A DNA stretch of 23,236 nt, from contig DJRG01000066.1 of the NCBI GenBank assembly GCA_002438845.1, positions 1 through 23,236 on the forward strand, written 5' to 3'. Shown here piece after piece: positions 20,822 through 23,236 of this stretch. A program made the position numbers and the translations under genes. Position 1 is the first letter of the stretch; each line of letters starts with the position of its first letter. The notes beneath the pieces are model-generated. The model saw only the letters and a list, made by a program, of their open reading frames with translations, was not told the origin of the DNA and made no database searches. The stretch is from Bacteroidales bacterium UBA6366 (lineage in GTDB: Bacteria > Bacteroidota > Bacteroidia > Bacteroidales > UBA932).

Positions 20822-22789
20822 TTATTCCTTAGCCCTCAAAGAAGCGATTACCGTGTAAGCGATGATTCCGATGAACGGAATGATGGCGATGGCCTCACCG
20901 TACTGCGCGTTCCAACCGGCCATGAACCAATCTACGTTGAAGAACTTCAACAGCGCGCTCACAACACCCATCAAAGCGCCGCCGGCGATGAATCCGGAAG
21001 CGATCAGCGTACCCTTGTTCAGGCGAGCCTCGTTCAGATCCTTGTCCTTGGAACGTGTGCTCACGTACCAGGAAATCGCACCACCCACCAGCAGCGGCAG
21101 GTTTAGATCGATCGGAATGAACATTCCAAGCGCGAACGCCAGAGCCGGTATCTTGAAGAAAGTCAGCACTACTGCCAGCACCGCACCGATTCCGTAAAGC
21201 AGCCACGGAGCGCCGCCACCGTTCATCATAGGCTGGATCACAGCAGCCATCGCATTGGCCTGAGGAGCCACAAGAGCCTGATCCCCGACGAATCCGTAGG
21301 TCTTGTTCAACACGAGCATCACTCCGCAGACTGTCGCTGCCGCCACGGCCACACCCACGAACTTCCAGCCTTCCTGCTTCTTCGGAGTGCTGCCGATCCA
21401 GTAGCCGATTTTCAAATCCGTGATGAACGATCCCGCTACCGAAAGCGCAGTGCAGACAACTCCTCCGATAATCAAGGCCGCTGCCATTCCGGCGTTGCCC
21501 TTAAGTCCCACTCCAACAAGGATAAGCGCGGCGATGATCAGCGTCATCAGCGTCATTCCGCTCACAGGATTGGTGCCCACAATGGCAATCGCGTTGGCCG
21601 CCACAGTCGTGAACAGGAAAGAGATCACAGCCACAATAAGAAGTCCCACGACCGCCTGCCAGATGTTGTTCACCACTCCGCCGAAAGCGAAGAAAGCGAA
21701 CACCGCCAAAAGTGTCAGCACAATTCCGAACACAATGGTCTTCATAGGAATATCCTCTTGTGTCCTCTCGGTGCTCTCCACCTTGCCGCCTTTCTTTCCG
21801 AACTCGCTGACTGCCAGGCCGACAGCCGACTTGATCACACCGAACGACTTGATGATGCCGATGATGCCAGCTGTCGCGATTCCACCGATTCCGATGTGCC
21901 TTGCATAATCCTTGAATATCTGGTCTGGGCTCATCTCCCCGATTGTCATGGTCACTCCGGTGCCCATCAGATCAATCACCTGACCGCCCCATATAAGATT
22001 CATCAGAGGAATGATCACCAGCCACACCAGAAAACTTCCGCAGCAGATGATGAAGGCATATTTCAGGCCTACGATGTAGCCAAGACCCAGCACTGCCGCT
22101 CCGGTGTTCAGTTTCAGAGCGACCTTGGCCTTGTCAGCGATTGTCTGTCCGAATCCCATCACGGTTGTGCTCACCGTGTCTGCCCACGCACCGAAAGTGC
22201 TGACAATGAAGTCGTAAAGACCTCCGATGAGACCGCTCACCAGAAGCGTTCCCGCTCCCTTGCCACCGCCTTCGCCGCTCACGAGGATCTGGGTCGTCGC
22301 CGTCGCCTCAGGGAAAGGATATTTCCCGTGCATCTCCTTTACGAAATATTTCCGGAAAGGTATGAGGAACAATATTCCCAGCACACCACCAAGCAGCGAC
22401 GAAAGGAACATCTGCATGAAGTTTACATCAACTCCAAGAATATAGATGGCCGGCAATGTGAATATCGCGCCCGCCACCACGGCCCCGGAGCAGCCTCCGA
22501 TGGATTGGATGATGACGTTCTGCCCCAGACCTTCCTTTTTGCCGAGTGCGCTGGTCAGGCCCACCGCGATGATCGCGATAGGGATCGCCGCCTCGAACAC
22601 CTGTCCCACGCGCAGCCCCAGATAGGCCGCCGCCGCTGAGAAAATGACCACCATCAGCAAACCAAGTGTCACTGAATATGGCGTCACCTCCGCCCATTTC
22701 CTTTCCGCCCCCAAAAGAGGCTTGTACTCTTCGCCCGGTGCCAGCTCCCTCTGAGCGTTCTCCGGCAATGAATTCCTTTTCTCTTCCAT
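20822..22789 (-). CDS. OPT family oligopeptide transporter
   Basis: The 655-residue protein is extremely hydrophobic, with roughly 14-16 membrane segments and a short charged N-terminus (1-35). Motifs near LGLRVGQVFEAAIPIAIIAV, IIQSIGGCSGAVVAGAIFTL and KYPFPEATATTQILVSGEGG are characteristic of the bacterial branch of the OPT family (TIGR00733 type). The family moves small peptides, or metal chelates in some branches, by proton coupling across the inner membrane. Peptidase T downstream on the same strand supports peptide import. Length is in the usual range. The start at 22789 gives the typical acidic N-terminus. A possible promoter about 150 bases upstream would give a leader carrying palindromic repeats. 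Confidence 0.93.
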   Translation of the reverse strand: MEEKRNSLPENAQRELAPGEEYKPLLGAERKWAEVTPYSVTLGLLMVVIFSAAAAYLGLRVGQVFEAAIPIAIIAVGLTSALGKKEGLGQNVIIQSIGGCSGAVVAGAIFTLPAIYILGVDVNFMQMFLSSLLGGVLGILFLIPFRKYFVKEMHGKYPFPEATATTQILVSGEGGGKGAGTLLVSGLIGGLYDFIVSTFGAWADTVSTTVMGFGQTIADKAKVALKLNTGAAVLGLGYIVGLKYAFIICCGSFLVWLVIIPLMNLIWGGQVIDLMGTGVTMTIGEMSPDQIFKDYARHIGIGGIATAGIIGIIKSFGVIKSAVGLAVSEFGKKGGKVESTERTQEDIPMKTIVFGIVLTLLAVFAFFAFGGVVNNIWQAVVGLLIVAVISFLFTTVAANAIAIVGTNPVSGMTLMTLIIAALILVGVGLKGNAGMAAALIIGGVVCTALSVAGSFITDLKIGYWIGSTPKKQEGWKFVGVAVAAATVCGVMLVLNKTYGFVGDQALVAPQANAMAAVIQPMMNGGGAPWLLYGIGAVLAVVLTFFKIPALAFALGMFIPIDLNLPLLVGGAISWYVSTRSKDKDLNEARLNKGTLIASGFIAGGALMGVVSALLKFFNVDWFMAGWNAQYGEAIAIIPFIGIIAYTVIASLRAKE

Positions 22790-22848
22790 TGATCGTTATT
22801 ATTTTGTTTTTTATTCTTTCGTCCTATGGCTCTTTCGTCCCATGTTCC

Positions 22849-22921
22849 CTTCGACAGGCTCAGGGACCATGGCTTTCCCGTCGCTAAGGCCGCTTTCGGT
22901 CGCTGAGCTTGTCGAAGCGCC
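22849..22921. repeat. Palindromic repeats upstream of the OPT gene
   Basis: An inverted copy lies at 22849-22868, with arms GG(G)ACC as in the first dacB copy, and a direct copy at 22898-22921. A fragment, GTCGCTAAGG, lies between them. Confidence 0.85.
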
Positions 22922-22941
22922 GTCTTCCCCGCCACAAAAAA

Positions 22942-22949
22942 CAAATATA
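22942..22949 (-). promoter_or_regulatory. Possible -7 element of the OPT gene
   Basis: On the minus strand TATATTTG matches TAnnTTTG. No clear -33 box is seen. The start near 22937 would give a leader of about 148 bases that includes the palindromic repeats. Confidence 0.5.
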
Positions 22950-23010
22950 CTATATTAAGGTGAAAATCTCCACCCCGAAAAAATTTTTTATGAAAAAATC
23001 TCAAAAAAAA

Positions 23011-23041
23011 TTTGGAGGTAAGGAAAAAGTGCGTATCTTTG
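23011..23041 (+). promoter_or_regulatory. rRNA promoter in front of the 23S gene
   Basis: TTTG at 23011-23014, a 19-base spacer and TATCTTTG at 23034-23041 match the consensus perfectly. It is the best promoter in the window and follows a strongly A-tract-rich stretch, as expected for a highly expressed rRNA unit. Confidence 0.85.
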
Positions 23042-23074
23042 CAGCCCGTTTCGGAAGAAGCGGTACAAAAACAA

Positions 23075-23086
23075 GTTCATTGACAA
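23075..23086 (+). promoter_or_regulatory. boxA-like antitermination site in the 23S leader
   Basis: GTTCATTGACAA resembles the bacterial boxA core (TGCTCTTTAACAA) and the GTTCTTTGACA motif common in Bacteroidota rRNA leaders. It would recruit Nus factors to keep polymerase going through the rRNA. Confidence 0.6.
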
Positions 23087-23187
23087 TACTGAGAGATTAC
23101 AACGAGGTAAAGTGAAAAGAAAAAAGATTAGCCGAATATAGAGATATAGATAGGTTGAACAATTTCACAACAACACGAGATTCACAG

Positions 23188-23236
23188 AGAAAGAGAAGTC
23201 AGAGCGCACAGAGGATGCCTTGGCTTCGGCAGGCGA
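23188..23236 (+). rRNA. rrl: 23S ribosomal RNA, 5' end (cut by window)
   Basis: From GCGCACA at 23204 to the edge, 26 of 33 bases agree with the 5' part of Bacteroidota 23S rRNA as I recall it, including GGATGCCTTGGCT and AGGCGA. Setting GGATG (23213) equal to E. coli position 26 puts the mature 5' end near 23188. About 2.8 kb lies outside the window. No 16S or spacer tRNA is present upstream: the ~147 bases between promoter and gene hold only a leader. Confidence 0.85.

Larger units (their letters stand above)
22790..23010. other. Intergenic region with OPT leader and A/T-rich upstream element
   Basis: No convincing gene is seen. The left part (to about 22936) is the likely OPT leader with repeats. 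The middle holds a minus-strand -7 element and an imperfect dyad at 22959-22974. The right part (22978-23010) is A-tract-rich, lies just upstream of the rRNA promoter and could act as an UP-type element. Confidence 0.6.

Noticed and set aside
21758..22639. Open frame of 293 codons antisense to the OPT gene
   Set aside because: It is His/Arg-rich with no recognisable motifs and lies fully inside a clear membrane-protein gene; such frames are common opposite hydrophobic genes.
22959..22974. Imperfect dyad GGTGAAAATCTCCACC upstream of the OPT promoter as an operator
   Set aside because: Only the outer GGTG/CACC and some inner bases are symmetric; too weak to claim as a site.

Overview
The window looks like a chromosomal segment of a Bacteroidales-type bacterium (phylum Bacteroidota). 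Base composition is moderately GC-rich (low-to-mid 50s %, estimated by eye). Most transcription units start with the phylum's characteristic -7 element TAnnTTTG, sometimes with a TTTG-like -33 element 19-20 bases upstream. Shine-Dalgarno sequences are not obvious. Several genes belong to families typical of the order: the HGSNAT-like DUF5009 membrane protein, an OstA-like protein behind guaB and SurA-type chaperones, SDR-type threonine dehydrogenase with Kbl, and an OPT transporter with PepT. I see no transposase, integrase, CRISPR array or tRNA gene. Genus and family cannot be decided from the sequence alone.

Layout. 1-1181 (-): RsmE rRNA methyltransferase followed by a YrdC-family tRNA-modification gene cut by the window edge. 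1226-2883 (+): DUF5009 acyltransferase and a YfcE-like phosphoesterase. 2988-5207 (+): a tiny Cys-rich lipoprotein, RadA, and a 93-residue helical protein of unknown function, closed by a strong bidirectional terminator. 5329-6354 (-): GalE. 6455-8098 (+) and 8095-9156 (-): two convergent peptidoglycan enzymes, a PBP4-type DacB and an NlpC/P60 endopeptidase, whose stop codons overlap. 9213-10280 (+): a YhcC-like radical SAM protein. 10372-16840 (+): a tight operon of guaB, a SurA-N-like lipoprotein, a two-parvulin-domain SurA-like protein and a long OstA-like protein. 17001-19296: divergent tdh and kbl, which together convert threonine to glycine and acetyl-CoA. 19481-22789 (-): an OPT oligopeptide transporter and peptidase T, a peptide uptake and hydrolysis pair. 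23011-23236 (+): an rRNA-type promoter, a boxA-like leader and the first ~49 bases of a 23S rRNA gene with no 16S gene in front.

Three signals stand out beyond the ordinary genes. First, a family of about 22 short palindromic repeats (arms GGTCGCT and AGCGCC or AGTGACC) is scattered through intergenic regions and also sits in frame inside three protein genes, where it encodes extra peptides and in one case the stop codon. Second, the octamer GAATATTC and its half GAATAT are strongly over-represented on both strands and in several reading frames. Third, the 23S rRNA gene seems to have its own promoter, implying a split rRNA operon. In addition, several promoters lie so close to the start codon that leaderless mRNAs are predicted.
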